A stretch of 64,000 nt of DNA from assembly GCF_023516615.1 (NCBI RefSeq), contig NZ_JAMGBF010000109.1, forward strand, positions 1 to 64,000, written 5' to 3'. Under the pieces are notes generated by a model. That model had not been told where the DNA came from and ran no database searches. It saw only the letters and a program-made list of their open reading frames with translations. This DNA comes from Streptomyces panaciradicis. Its GTDB lineage: Bacteria; Actinomycetota; Actinomycetes; Streptomycetales; Streptomycetaceae. Position numbers and translations under genes: made by a program. Positions 7,579 to 15,810 of the stretch are shown here, piece after piece; positions within the stretch are counted from its first letter, which is position 1; each line of letters begins with the position of its first letter.

Positions 7579-8802
7579 TCAGCGCCGGGCGACGCCCTCC
7601 GCACGGGCGGCGGCCGCGACCGCGGCCGTGACGGCCGGGGCGACGCGCTCGTCGAACGGCGAGGGGATGACGTAGTCCGCGGCGAGGTCGTCGCCGACCA
7701 CGCCCGCCAGCGCCTCGGCGGCGGCGATCTTCATGCCCTCGGTGATCCGGGACGCCCGCACCTGCAGCGCGCCCGCGAAGATGCCCGGGAACGCCAGCAC
7801 GTTGTTGATCTGGTTCGGGAAGTCGGACCGCCCGGTGGCCACGACGGCCGCGTACTTGTGCGCGACGTCGGGGTGGACCTCGGGGTTCGGGTTGGCCATG
7901 GCGAACACGAACGCGCCCTCGGCCATCGAGGCGACGGCCGCCTCGGCGACCGTACCGCCGGAGACGCCGATGAAGACGTCCGCGCCCGCCAGCGCGTCCT
8001 CCAGCGAACCGCTGATGCCGGCCTTGTTGGTGAAGCCCGCGAGCTCCCGCTTGACCGGCGTGAGGTCCTCGCGGTCGGCGGACACGACACCCTTGCGGTC
8101 GGCCACGGCCACGTCGCCGATGCCGGCCTCGACCAGCATCCTGGCGATGGCGACACCGGCCGCGCCGGCGCCGGAGATGACGGCCCGCAGGTCGGCGAGG
8201 CCCTTGCCGGTCAGCCGCGCGGCGTTCCTGAGGGCCGCCAGCGTCACGACCGCGGTGCCGTGCTGGTCGTCGTGGAAGACCGGGATGTCGACCCGCTCCT
8301 GCAGCTTGCGCTCGATCTCGAAGCACCGGGGTGCCGAGATGTCCTCCAGGTTGACGCCACCGAAGGAGGGCGCGAGCCGGACCACGGTCTCGACGATCTC
8401 GTCCACATCGGTGCAGTTCAGAGCGATCGGAACGGCGTCCACGCCGCCGAACTGCTTGAACAGGATGGCCTTGCCCTCCATGACCGGGAGGGAGGCCTCG
8501 GGGCCGATGTCCCCGAGTCCGAGCACGGCGGTGCCGTCGGTGACGACGGCCACCACGGACGACTTCCACGTGTAGTCGTGGACCAGGTCCGGCTGATCGG
8601 CGATCGCGGTGCACACGCGCGCCACGCCGGGTGTGTATGCGAGGGACAGGTCGTCCTTGTCACGGATCGGCACGGTGGCCTGCACGGCCATCTTGCCGCC
8701 GCGGTGCAGCGCGAACGCCGGATCGAAGGAATCGAGGGGCTCCGCCCCGCCGTCCTGGTCCGTATTGCTGTCGCTGCGAGGATTGACGATCTCCGCTGCC
8801 AC
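7579..8802 (-). CDS. NAD(P)-dependent malic enzyme
   Basis: 407 residues; oxidative decarboxylation of L-malate to pyruvate, supplying NAD(P)H and feeding acetyl-CoA for lipids. The malic N-domain shows LAYTPGVARVC and the catalytic Lys region GGVDAVPIALNC. The metal site is in HDDQHGTAVVTLAAL and the dinucleotide fold in AVISGAGAAGVAIARML. This is the short bacterial form without a phosphotransacetylase domain. It has its own promoter region and is divergent from the glutamate-type ABC transporter. Confidence 0.9.
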   Translation of the reverse strand: MAAEIVNPRSDSNTDQDGGAEPLDSFDPAFALHRGGKMAVQATVPIRDKDDLSLAYTPGVARVCTAIADQPDLVHDYTWKSSVVAVVTDGTAVLGLGDIGPEASLPVMEGKAILFKQFGGVDAVPIALNCTDVDEIVETVVRLAPSFGGVNLEDISAPRCFEIERKLQERVDIPVFHDDQHGTAVVTLAALRNAARLTGKGLADLRAVISGAGAAGVAIARMLVEAGIGDVAVADRKGVVSADREDLTPVKRELAGFTNKAGISGSLEDALAGADVFIGVSGGTVAEAAVASMAEGAFVFAMANPNPEVHPDVAHKYAAVVATGRSDFPNQINNVLAFPGIFAGALQVRASRITEGMKIAAAEALAGVVGDDLAADYVIPSPFDERVAPAVTAAVAAAARAEGVARR

Positions 8803-9372
8803 TTTGTTTTACCCCTTAAATCTTCAATGGTTGAGGGTTGCCACTCCTGGTGAGAAGTGGGCGGGACCGCGCATGGCCCGATCTATTGATGCGTACGGGT
8901 CATACGCGACGGGCGCGCCGCACACGCGCCACGAGCCCCGGATGAGGGGTGTAAAGAACCTTCTTACCGGACGGACCCGCCGAGGACGAGTCCATTAAGT
9001 GCAAGGTCACACCACCGTGCCGGAAGGTCACATCTGGGTGACGAGAATCGTCCCGAAATATAGGGACAGACCCTTGACCAGCGCCTGACGACCGGTCGAA
9101 CAGTGATCAACGCCTCGTCGCTCGGTCCGCATCCTGAGATCCGCCGGAGATCTTCCGGCCGGAATGACGGATTTCCGGAGATGATCCCGTCATCTTGTCC
9201 GGACCTGGTCGGGTTCGGGGGTCACCCGTTATCCGATTTTGACATCGCCAGCCCCCTGAACCGCTCCGTCCGAATGGCAAGATGCCGCTAAACCCACGAG
9301 GTCGCGACACCCGATGGTGTGTGTTCTCGTCGACCCATCGGCATCTCCACCCATCAGCCGGAGGAACCCAAG
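8803..9372. promoter_or_regulatory. Long divergent intergenic region with repeated GTCAC-N6-GTG elements
   Basis: 570 bp without a gene. A direct repeat AAGGTCACA occurs at 9003-9011 and 9024-9032, two helical turns apart. Each copy continues as GTCAC-N6-GTGCC (9006-9021) and GTCAC-N6-GTGAC (9027-9042), the second a near-perfect inverted repeat. Architecture and spacing resemble actinobacterial GlnR boxes, though the sequence is degenerate. TATAGGGA at about 9059-9066 could be a -10 for the transporter. The rest shows nothing I recognise. Confidence 0.4.
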
Positions 9373-10335
9373 ATGACCGCAAGCTCCACCCGTCGTGCGA
9401 CCGCCACGCACCACCGTCTGGCCGCGGCCGGTGCGATCGCGGTCGCGGGCGCCCTGATCCTCACCGGCTGCGGTGACCAGACCGACAAGGGCGGCAGCAG
9501 CTCGGGGTCGGCGTCCTCGTCGAACGCGCCGCTCGCGAGCAAGCTCCCCTCCGACATCCGCAAGGCGGGCGTCATCAAGGTCGGCTCCGACATCGCCTAC
9601 CCGCCGGTCGAGTTCATGCAGAACGGCAAGGCCGTCGGTATCGACCCCGACATCGCGGCCGCCCTCGGCAAGCAGCTGGGCGTGCAGTTCCAGTTCGAGA
9701 ACGGCAAGTTCGACAACCTGATCGTGGGTCTGCAGGCCAAGCGGTTCCAGGTGCTCATGTCGGCGATGAACGACACCAAGGACCGCCAGAACGGCGTCGA
9801 CTCCGACACCGGCAAGAAGGTCGGCAACGGCGTCGACTTCGTCGACTACTTCACCGCCGGCACCTCGATCCTGGTCCAGAAGGGCAACCCGAAGGGCATC
9901 AAGTCGCTCGACGACCTGTGCGGCAAGGTCGTGGCCCTGCAGAAGGGCACCACGTCCGAGGGCATCGCCAAGGCACAGAGCAAGAAGTGCACCAAGGACG
10001 GCAAGAAGGCCATCAACCTGCAGACCTTCGACACCGACCCCGAGGCGCTGCTCCGTCTGAAGCAGGGCGCGTCCGTCGCCGACCTGAACGACTTCCCGGT
10101 CGCGGCCTACAACGCCAAGACCTCCGGTGGCGGCAAGGACTTCGAGGTCGTCGGCGACCAGATCGAGGCGGGCCCCTACGGCATCGCGGTCAGCAAGACG
10201 GACACCCAGCTGCGCGACGCCATCCAGGCCGCCATGAACGCGATCATCAAGAACGGCGACTACCAGAAGATCTTGCAGAAGTGGAACGTCACGCAGGGCG
10301 CGGTCACCGAGTCGAAGATCAACGGCGGCTCCTGA
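9373..10335 (+). CDS. Glutamate-type amino-acid ABC transporter substrate-binding lipoprotein
   Basis: 320 residues. Lipoprotein signal with lipobox LTGC at Cys33, then a Ser/Gly linker and a periplasmic-binding-protein type 3 domain (KVGSDIAYPPVEF, GIDPDIAAALG, LIVGLQAKRFQVLMSAM). It captures an amino acid, likely glutamate or another polar amino acid, outside the membrane. First gene of a three-gene operon with the permease and ATPase. Ribosome site GGAGGAA is 8 bp from ATG 9373. Confidence 0.88.
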   Translation: MTASSTRRATATHHRLAAAGAIAVAGALILTGCGDQTDKGGSSSGSASSSNAPLASKLPSDIRKAGVIKVGSDIAYPPVEFMQNGKAVGIDPDIAAALGKQLGVQFQFENGKFDNLIVGLQAKRFQVLMSAMNDTKDRQNGVDSDTGKKVGNGVDFVDYFTAGTSILVQKGNPKGIKSLDDLCGKVVALQKGTTSEGIAKAQSKKCTKDGKKAINLQTFDTDPEALLRLKQGASVADLNDFPVAAYNAKTSGGGKDFEVVGDQIEAGPYGIAVSKTDTQLRDAIQAAMNAIIKNGDYQKILQKWNVTQGAVTESKINGGS

Positions 10336-10367
10336 ACAGCTTCTGGCACCACTGAAGGGCTGTCATC

Positions 10368-11297
10368 GTGACTGACACCGTCGACAAGATTCCGGCGCCA
10401 TCGGTGCCGCCGGAGCAGATCAAGGCCATACCGGTGCGGCACTACGGCCGCTGGGTTTCCGGCGTCGTGGTCATCGGCATCGTGGCGCTGATCGGTATCG
10501 CGTTCTCCAACGCGAACATCAACTACAGCGTCATCCCGGACTACCTCTTCGACCCGGGCATCGTGTCCGGCGCGTGGACCACGCTGTACATCTCCGTGCT
10601 GGCCATGGTGCTCGGCGTCGCCCTCGGCGTCATCCTGGCCGTGATGCGGCTGTCGTCGAACCCGGTCACCAGCACCGTGTCCTGGTTCTACATCTGGTTC
10701 TTCCGCGGCACGCCGGTCCTGGTCCAGCTGCTGCTCTGGTACAACATCTCGCTCGTCTTCCCCATCCTGAACCTGGGGTTCTACAAGAACGAGATGAACC
10801 AGGTGATGACGCCGATCCTCACCGCGCTGCTGGGCCTGGGCCTGAACGAGGCCGCGTACATGTCGGAGATCGTCCGGGCCGGCATCCAGTCGGTCGACGA
10901 GGGGCAGACGGAGGCGTCGCACGCGCTGGGCATGACCCAGGGCCAGACGCTGCGCCGGGTGATCCTCCCGCAGGCCATGCGGGTCATCATCCCGCCGACC
11001 GGCAACGAGTTCATCAACATGCTGAAGACCTCGTCGCTTGCCTACGCGGTCCAGCTGCCCGAGCTGATCAAGAAGGCCACCGACATCTCCAGCACCTCGC
11101 TGGCGGTCGTCGAGATGTACTTCGTGGCCTGCATCTGGTACCTGTTCCTGACCACGATCTTCAGCATCGTGCAGTACTACATCGAACGCCGGTACGCCCG
11201 TGGCTCGACGCGCAACCTGCCGCCGACCCCGTTCCAGCGGCTGAAGAAGAACCTCCGCATGTTCGGTTCGTTCCGTCGCCCGGAGGTGGCCCGATGA
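10368..11297 (+). CDS. Amino-acid ABC transporter permease (HisM/GltK type)
   Basis: 309 residues; an N-terminal cytoplasmic tail of about 22 residues and roughly five transmembrane helices. The EAA loop is NEAAYMSEIVRAGIQSVDEG, typical of polar-amino-acid permeases. GTG start at 10368. The final TGA overlaps the ATPase start as ATGA. A single permease gene suggests a homodimer in the membrane. Confidence 0.88.
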   Translation: MTDTVDKIPAPSVPPEQIKAIPVRHYGRWVSGVVVIGIVALIGIAFSNANINYSVIPDYLFDPGIVSGAWTTLYISVLAMVLGVALGVILAVMRLSSNPVTSTVSWFYIWFFRGTPVLVQLLLWYNISLVFPILNLGFYKNEMNQVMTPILTALLGLGLNEAAYMSEIVRAGIQSVDEGQTEASHALGMTQGQTLRRVILPQAMRVIIPPTGNEFINMLKTSSLAYAVQLPELIKKATDISSTSLAVVEMYFVACIWYLFLTTIFSIVQYYIERRYARGSTRNLPPTPFQRLKKNLRMFGSFRRPEVAR

Positions 11298-12094
11298 CCC
11301 GTCTCAGCAAGGACATCCCGACGTCCGGCAGCGGCGCGCCGATGGTGAAGGCCGAGGGCGTGCACAAGTCCTTCGGTCTGGCGCACATCCTCAAGGGCAT
11401 CGACCTGGAGGTGAACCCGCGTGAGGTGTTCTGCTTGATCGGTCCGTCCGGTTCGGGCAAGTCCACCTTCCTGCGGTGCATCAACCACCTGGAGCAGATC
11501 AGCGCCGGCCGGCTGTACGTCGACGGCCAGCTGGTCGGCTACCGGCAGAGCGGCGACAAGCTCTACGAGCTGAAGGAGAAGGAGGTGGCGGCGCAGCGGC
11601 GGGACATCGGCATGGTCTTCCAGCGCTTCAACCTCTTCCCCCACATGACGGCGCTGGAGAACGTCATGGAGGCGCCGGTCCAGGTCAAGCGCGAGTCCAA
11701 GGCCGTCGCCCGGGAGCGGGCCCAGCGGCTGCTGGACCGCGTCGGCCTCGGCGACAAGACGCGCCAGTACCCCAGCCAGCTCTCCGGTGGCCAGCAGCAG
11801 CGCGTCGCCATCGCCCGGGCACTGGCGATGGAGCCGAAGCTGATGCTCTTCGACGAGCCGACCTCGGCTCTGGACCCCGAGCTCGTCGGCGAGGTCCTCG
11901 ACGTCATGCGGGACCTCGCGGAGGACGGCATGACGATGATCGTCGTCACGCACGAGATGGGCTTCGCCCGCGAGGTCGGCGACTCGCTGGTCTTCATGGA
12001 CGACGGTGTCGTGGTCGAGGCGGGCCATCCGCGTGACGTCCTGACCAACCCGCAGCACGAGCGCACCAAGTCGTTCCTGTCGAAGGTGCTCTAG
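11294..12094 (+). CDS. Amino-acid ABC transporter ATP-binding protein (GlnQ type)
   Basis: 266 residues. Walker A GPSGSGKST, Q-loop MVFQRFNLFPH, ABC signature LSGGQQQR, Walker B LMLFDEP and H-loop VTHEMGFA are all intact. It powers uptake by the binding protein and permease encoded just upstream. Short N-terminal extension (residues 1-16) before the first beta strand. The operon ends at the strong hairpin at 12103-12145. Confidence 0.92.
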   Translation: MTRLSKDIPTSGSGAPMVKAEGVHKSFGLAHILKGIDLEVNPREVFCLIGPSGSGKSTFLRCINHLEQISAGRLYVDGQLVGYRQSGDKLYELKEKEVAAQRRDIGMVFQRFNLFPHMTALENVMEAPVQVKRESKAVARERAQRLLDRVGLGDKTRQYPSQLSGGQQQRVAIARALAMEPKLMLFDEPTSALDPELVGEVLDVMRDLAEDGMTMIVVTHEMGFAREVGDSLVFMDDGVVVEAGHPRDVLTNPQHERTKSFLSKVL

Positions 12095-12102
12095 CCGTAC
12101 GA

Positions 12103-12145
12103 CGGAGAAGGGGCGGTACGGGACTCCCGTACCGCCCCTTCTCCG
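12103..12145. terminator. Strong bidirectional terminator
   Basis: Perfect 20-bp stem (12103-12122 with 12126-12145) around a 3-nt loop ACT. It sits between the convergent ABC operon and the methyltransferase gene, so it can serve both strands. Confidence 0.85.
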
Positions 12146-12152
12146 TACGCCG

Positions 12153-12935
12153 TTACCTCAACGCCAGCATCAACGTGTCCGAAGGCGAGCACCACACCGC
12201 ACGGGCCTCTGCGAAGCCCTTCTCGCGCAGGGTGCTCGCGTGCCAGGCGGCGGAGGGCATCTCGCCGTCCGCGTGGGCGCCGTAGATCTCGAAGCGGCGG
12301 GCCGTGGGGGCGGCGAGGACCGGGTCCTCGGCGGCCCGGGCCCACCACTCGGCCCAGTCCAGGGCGCCCTCGCTCTGCGCCCGGCCCATGCGGGCGTGGC
12401 GCTGGATGCGCTCGGCCACGTTGATGCGGGGCGTGGTGTCGTCGGGCATGTGGTCGGCGTTCATGAACACGCCGCCGTGCCGGACGAGTCCGGCCAGCCG
12501 CCCGTAGAGGCCGTCCAGGGCGTCGGTGCGCAGCCAGTGCAGGGCGGTGGCGGTGAGGACCGCGTCGTAGGTGTCGTACGGCAGCAGCGCGGGCCAGTGC
12601 GGGTCCTTGAGGTCGGCCTCGACGAGGACCACCCGCTCGTCGCCCTCGAAGGTGCCGCGTGCGATGGTGAGCAGGGCCGGGTCGAGGTCGATCCCGGTGC
12701 TGGTGGCGTCCGGGAAGCGGTCGAGCAGGCGGGCGGTGATGCTGCCGGTGCCGCAGGCGAGGTCGAGGACGCGCGGCTCGGTGCCGACGAACGCCTCCAC
12801 CATGTCGAGCATGACGCGGAACCGCTCCTCGCGGTCCGGCATGTACCACTCCTGCTGCCGGTCCCAGGACTGCTGGTACCGCAGCGCCCATGCGCGGTTG
12901 CCGGTGTCCGTCGCGTTCGTCGCGTCCGTCGTCAT
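12153..12935 (-). CDS. Class I SAM-dependent methyltransferase
   Basis: 260 residues. Motif I is LDLACGTGSIT, the acidic end of beta 2 is TGIDLDP, and motif IV region is DAVLTATALHWL, which fits the Methyltransf_25/ubiE-like group that includes trans-aconitate methyltransferase (ALHWL pattern). Cytoplasmic, monocistronic; substrate cannot be told. Divergent from the CGNR gene over about 97 bp. Confidence 0.8.
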   Translation of the reverse strand: MTTDATNATDTGNRAWALRYQQSWDRQQEWYMPDREERFRVMLDMVEAFVGTEPRVLDLACGTGSITARLLDRFPDATSTGIDLDPALLTIARGTFEGDERVVLVEADLKDPHWPALLPYDTYDAVLTATALHWLRTDALDGLYGRLAGLVRHGGVFMNADHMPDDTTPRINVAERIQRHARMGRAQSEGALDWAEWWARAAEDPVLAAPTARRFEIYGAHADGEMPSAAWHASTLREKGFAEARAVWCSPSDTLMLALR

Positions 12936-13032
12936 CTGCCCCTCCGCCGTCGACGGTCGTAATACCCTGGAAGCACGATCATCTGTTACCGACCGTACCC
13001 ACGACCATAGAGCGCCTGCGTAAGGACCACAA

Positions 13033-13662
13033 GTGGAACTGGCCTATTACTCGGACTATGCCGTACGGCTCGTCAACAGCGAGGAGCCGAAGCGGGGCAA
13101 GGACGCGCTCACCTCGGTGGAGGCGGTGCGGGATCTCTTCGGCACCAACAAGGAGGCGGCCCGGCGCGCGACGGACGCGGACGTCACGCGGTTCCGCTCG
13201 GTCCGGGCCCGGCTGCGGGCGGTCTTCGAGGCGGCCGACGCCGGCGACGAGACGCTGGCGGTGAACCTGCTGAACTCACTGCTCCTGGAGTTCCCGGTCA
13301 GCCCCCAGATCTCGGGGCACAACTTCCGGGACGACGACGGCCGGCCCCTGTGGCACATGCACCTGGCGGACCACCCGTCGAACGCGACCGCGGGCTACGC
13401 GGCCATCGCGGCGATGGGCCTGGCGTTCCACCTGACCGAGCACGGCGTCGACCGGCTGGGCCTGTGCGAGGCCGCGCCGTGCCGCAACGCCTACCTCGAC
13501 ACCTCGACGAACCGCTCCCGCCGCTACTGCTCCGACCGCTGCGCCACCCGGGCGAACGTGGCCGCCTACCGGGCCCGCAAACGCCTGGAGGCCGACCGGT
13601 CGGAGACCACGGGCCACGCGGCCGACAGCGCCCAGCGCGCGAGCGCGAGCGGCGAGCGCTGA
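13033..13662 (+). CDS. CGNR zinc-finger (ABATE domain) regulator
   Basis: 209 residues. The N-terminal ABATE-type helical domain (residues 1-145) precedes a CGNR zinc finger, here CRNAYLDTSTNRSRRYCSDR with a further Cys in CATRANV, giving a metal-binding Cys set and a basic tail. CGNR proteins are thought to be stress-linked DNA-binding regulators. GTG 13033 follows AAGGACC. The 3' end overlaps the convergent sodX gene by about 97 bp. Confidence 0.8.
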   Translation: MELAYYSDYAVRLVNSEEPKRGKDALTSVEAVRDLFGTNKEAARRATDADVTRFRSVRARLRAVFEAADAGDETLAVNLLNSLLLEFPVSPQISGHNFRDDDGRPLWHMHLADHPSNATAGYAAIAAMGLAFHLTEHGVDRLGLCEAAPCRNAYLDTSTNRSRRYCSDRCATRANVAAYRARKRLEADRSETTGHAADSAQRASASGER

Positions 13663-14000
13663 CCGGCCTTCAGCGGCCGGTACCGGAAGCGGACCCTGCC
13701 CAGGACCAGGTCCTCCGGCACGGTCCCGTAGTCCGTGCTGTCGCCGCCCGCGTAGGGGTTGTCGCCGAGCACCCACCAGCCGCCCTCGCGGCGCTCGGCG
13801 GCCCGCTTGACGACCAGCAGGTCCTGCTGGAAGGGATGCCTCAGTACGACGACGTCACCGGGCCGGATCCGGGCGCCGTACTGCACCACGAGGCGGTCCC
13901 CGTGGTAGAGCGTGGGCACCATGGACGGTCCGGTCACTTCCGCCACCCCGAAGGGCAGCAGCGCCCGTCCGCGCTCGACGTCCTGCGACAGCTCCGGCAT
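13566..14000 (-). CDS. sodX: Nickel-type superoxide dismutase maturation protease
   Basis: 144-residue signal-peptidase-like (S26/LexA fold) protease that removes the N-terminal propeptide of SodN so that the mature His1 can bind nickel. The catalytic Ser26 is in GPSMVPTL and the general-base Lys65 in LLVVKRAAE; LGDNPYAGGDSTDYG is the third S26 box. No membrane anchor is apparent, matching the cytoplasmic precursor. Divergent from sodN, 145 bp apart, the usual arrangement. ATG 14000 fits the family; its last 97 bp are antisense to the CGNR gene. Confidence 0.9.
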   Translation of the reverse strand: MPELSQDVERGRALLPFGVAEVTGPSMVPTLYHGDRLVVQYGARIRPGDVVVLRHPFQQDLLVVKRAAERREGGWWVLGDNPYAGGDSTDYGTVPEDLVLGRVRFRYRPLKAGQRSPLALARWALSAAWPVVSDRSASRRLRAR

Positions 14001-14145
14001 CGCCGGCACCTCCCCGGTCCGATCCTCCACCAGTCTCAGTCTGACCCTGGACTTTTGTCCTAAGCCCATGGGGGCACTCGCGAAATAGCCTCTCCCAGGG
14101 AGTAATGTCGCACCTGAGAAGACGATCACGAGGAAGGAACGCTTC

Positions 14146-14541
14146 ATGCTTTCCCGCCTGTTTGCCCCCAAGGTCAAGGTCAGCGCGCACTGCGACCTGC
14201 CCTGCGGCGTGTACGACCCGGCCCAGGCCCGCATCGAGGCGGAGTCCGTGAAGGCCGTCCAGGAGAAGATGGCCGGCAACGACGACCCGCACTTCCAGGC
14301 GCGTGCCACCGTCATCAAGGAGCAGCGTGCCGAGCTTGCGAAGCACCACGTCTCCGTGCTGTGGAGCGACTACTTCAAGCCCCCGCACTTCGAGAAGTAC
14401 CCGGAGCTGCACCAGCTGGTCAACGACACCCTGAAGGCCCTGTCGGCCGCCAAGGCGTCCACCGACCCGGCCACCGGCCAGAAGGCCTTGGACTACATCG
14501 CCCAGATCGACAAGATCTTCTGGGAGACCAAGAAGGCCTGA
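14146..14541 (+). CDS. sodN: Nickel superoxide dismutase precursor
   Basis: 131 residues; dismutes superoxide to peroxide and oxygen in the cytoplasm as a hexamer. The nickel hook HCDLPCGVYDP begins at residue 15, so residues 1-14 (MLSRLFAPKVKVSA) are the propeptide removed by SodX. The nickel ligands are His15, Cys16 and Cys20 of the precursor (His1, Cys2, Cys6 mature). The rest is the four-helix bundle. Expression in Streptomyces responds to nickel, and its 3' UTR is known to yield a regulatory RNA. Confidence 0.97.
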   Translation: MLSRLFAPKVKVSAHCDLPCGVYDPAQARIEAESVKAVQEKMAGNDDPHFQARATVIKEQRAELAKHHVSVLWSDYFKPPHFEKYPELHQLVNDTLKALSAAKASTDPATGQKALDYIAQIDKIFWETKKA

Positions 14542-14638
14542 CGAACGCCTCGTTCGCGGGGGCCGGCGATCGGTGCACCATCGCGGGTCCACGGGCTTCC
14601 CGAAGGGGTCCGGCCGGTTCTCCGGCCGGACCCCTTCG
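14542..14638 (+). ncRNA. sodN 3' UTR, candidate s-SodF-type regulatory RNA
   Basis: In S. coelicolor a roughly 90-nt RNA processed from the sodN 3' UTR base-pairs with sodF mRNA, so nickel switches cells from Fe-SOD to Ni-SOD. The equivalent stretch here is 97 nt from the stop codon to the base of a perfect terminator hairpin, the right size and place. Complementarity to sodF cannot be checked because sodF is outside the window. Confidence 0.5.
14601..14638. terminator. Terminator hairpin between sodN and ppk2
   Basis: Perfect 17-bp stem (14601-14617 with 14622-14638) with loop TTCT, between convergent genes; likely works in both directions. Confidence 0.85.
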
Positions 14639-14650
14639 GCGTTCCCCGGC

Positions 14651-15541
14651 CTAACCGAGCCCGTCGTCGTCCTCGCCCGCCTCCAGCAGGCCCGCCGCCG
14701 CGCCCACGATCCGCGGGTCGGGGCGGCCGACGACCTCGCCGTCCTTGTCGGTGTAGTCGAAACGGGCCAGCACGCTGCGCATGGCCTCCACGCGGGCCCG
14801 CTTCTTGTCGTTGCTCCTCACCACCGTCCAGGGGGCGTGGTCGGTGTCGGTCTCGCGGAACATGGCGACCTTCGCGGCGGTGTAGTCGTCCCAGCGGTCC
14901 AGGGAGGCGAGGTCCATCGGGCTGAGCTTCCACTGCCGTACGGGGTCGACCTGACGGATCGTGAAGCGGGTGCGCTGCTCGCTGCGGGAGACCGAGAACC
15001 AGAACTTCACCAGGTCCACGCCGTCGTCCACGAGCATCCGCTCGAACAGCGGGGCCTGGCGCATGAAGCGGCGGGACTCGTCGTCGTCGCAGAAGCCCAT
15101 CACGCGCTCCACGCCCGCCCGGTTGTACCAGGAGCGGTCGAACAGGACGATCTCCCCGGCGGTCGGCAGGTGTTCGACGTAGCGCTGGAAGTACCACTGC
15201 CCGCGCTCGCGTTCGGTCGGCTTCTCCAGCGCCACCACCCGGGCGCCGCGCGGGTTGAGGTGCTCGGTGAAGCGCTTGATGGTGCCGCCCTTGCCGGCCG
15301 CGTCCCGCCCCTCGAAGAGGATCACGATCCGGCGCCCCGTCTCCTTCACCCAGCTCTGCAGCTTCAGCAGTTCGATCTGCTGGAGCCGTTTGTGGAGCTC
15401 GTACTCCCTGCGCTCCATGCGCCGGGAGTACGGGTAGTCCTCCTTCCAGGTGTCGATCGGCGACCCGTCCGGGCGGATCAGCACCGGCTCGTCGGGGTCG
15501 GTGTAGTCGACCTTCAGCTCGGCCGTCAGGGGCGTCGTCAT
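14651..15541 (-). CDS. ppk2: Polyphosphate kinase 2 (PPK2 family)
   Basis: 296 residues, a single PPK2 domain. It transfers phosphate between polyphosphate and nucleoside phosphates, usually making NTP from polyphosphate. Walker A is EGRDAAGKGGTIKRF and Walker B/lid FDRSWYNRAGVERVMGF. It is the last gene of a three-gene set with a small membrane protein and a phosphate permease, tying phosphate entry to polyphosphate turnover. ATG 15541 chosen. Confidence 0.9.
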   Translation of the reverse strand: MTTPLTAELKVDYTDPDEPVLIRPDGSPIDTWKEDYPYSRRMERREYELHKRLQQIELLKLQSWVKETGRRIVILFEGRDAAGKGGTIKRFTEHLNPRGARVVALEKPTERERGQWYFQRYVEHLPTAGEIVLFDRSWYNRAGVERVMGFCDDDESRRFMRQAPLFERMLVDDGVDLVKFWFSVSRSEQRTRFTIRQVDPVRQWKLSPMDLASLDRWDDYTAAKVAMFRETDTDHAPWTVVRSNDKKRARVEAMRSVLARFDYTDKDGEVVGRPDPRIVGAAAGLLEAGEDDDGLG

Positions 15542-15561
15542 CCCGTCGTCCTTTCCGGTGC

Positions 15562-15795
15562 TCAGTGGAACCGCGGCACGATCAGCCAGATCCCGTACGC
15601 CACCACGGCCGCGCAGGCCAGGAAGCACAGCGCCGCCTGGGCCGTGCCGAGGGCGGAGGCGCCGTCCGCTTCGTCTCGGGCGCCCTCGTGGCGTGCGAGG
15701 CCGAGTACCCCGAGGGCGAAGACGACGACCACGGCGACGGTGACGCCGATGCTCACCGCAGTGACCTGGCCGAGCGCGTTCCAGTCCAGACTCAT
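15562..15795 (-). CDS. Small two-helix membrane protein of the phosphate operon
   Basis: 77 residues with two membrane helices (about 12-34 and 51-72) joined by an acidic cytoplasmic or external loop. Lies between the Pit permease and PPK2 genes on the same strand (15 and 20 bp gaps). Its function is not known; a permease partner is a reasonable guess. Confidence 0.65.
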   Translation of the reverse strand: MSLDWNALGQVTAVSIGVTVAVVVVFALGVLGLARHEGARDEADGASALGTAQAALCFLACAAVVAYGIWLIVPRFH

Positions 15796-15810
15796 CGAAC
15801 TCTCCCTGCC

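Noticed and set aside
9005..9040. PHO box in the malic enzyme/transporter gap
   Set aside because: The GGTCACA units are 21 bp apart and do not align on 11-bp steps.
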